A stretch of DNA of 7,200 nt from Kiritimatiellia bacterium (GTDB taxonomy: Bacteria; Verrucomicrobiota; Kiritimatiellia; CAIQIC01; Lenti-01), in NCBI GenBank assembly GCA_018432565.1, contig JAHDSS010000075.1, forward strand, positions 1 through 7,200. Direction: 5' to 3'. Positions within the stretch are counted from its first letter, which is position 1; every line of letters starts with the position of its first letter. Position numbers and translations under genes: made by a program. This document shows positions 7,200 through 7,200 of the stretch, piece after piece. Below the pieces are notes generated by a model, which saw nothing but the letters and a program-made list of their open reading frames with translations, had not been told where the DNA came from and did no database searches.

Positions 7200-7200
7200 C

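Overview
The window is a GC-rich, gene-dense bacterial segment. All six recognisable genes lie on the minus strand, so transcription runs from high to low coordinates. In transcription order they are: the C-terminal part of an M23 (LytM-type) peptidase, cut by the right edge (6504-7199); ilvD, dihydroxy-acid dehydratase (4706-6379); a 167-bp gap holding a long REP-like inverted repeat; and four tightly overlapping genes. These four encode an ABC ATPase (3564-4538), an ABC-2 type permease (2821-3567), a GldG-like auxiliary membrane protein (1358-2821) and a DUF4340 protein that runs off the left edge (3-1358).

The last four form a gliding-motility-type (GldA/GldF/GldG-like) ABC transporter module. 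The start and stop codons overlap at every junction (GTGA, TAATG, TGATG), so the genes are very probably one translationally coupled operon. The ATPase would power the six-helix permease. The GldG-like and DUF4340 proteins are membrane-anchored, with large domains predicted outside the membrane. The substrate is unknown. Homologous four-gene sets occur in many bacteria that do not glide, so gliding should not be inferred from this locus.

IlvD is a complete, ordinary enzyme of valine, leucine and isoleucine synthesis. No other branched-chain pathway gene is next to it, and nothing in the sequence ties it to the transporter or the peptidase. The peptidase fragment carries the second half of an M23 zinc site, then about 160 residues that I do not recognise.

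The organism cannot be fixed from the sequence. High GC, a GldG/DUF4340 exporter operon, a REP-like palindrome ending in CTGACCCC and a 557-residue IlvD would fit the PVC group (Verrucomicrobiota, Kiritimatiellota, Planctomycetota) or another GC-rich Gram-negative lineage. This is a guess from gene content. No rRNA, tRNA, CRISPR array or transposase gene was seen. The least ordinary items are the 64-bp inverted repeat between ilvD and the ABC operon and the threefold internal repeat of the DUF4340 protein.
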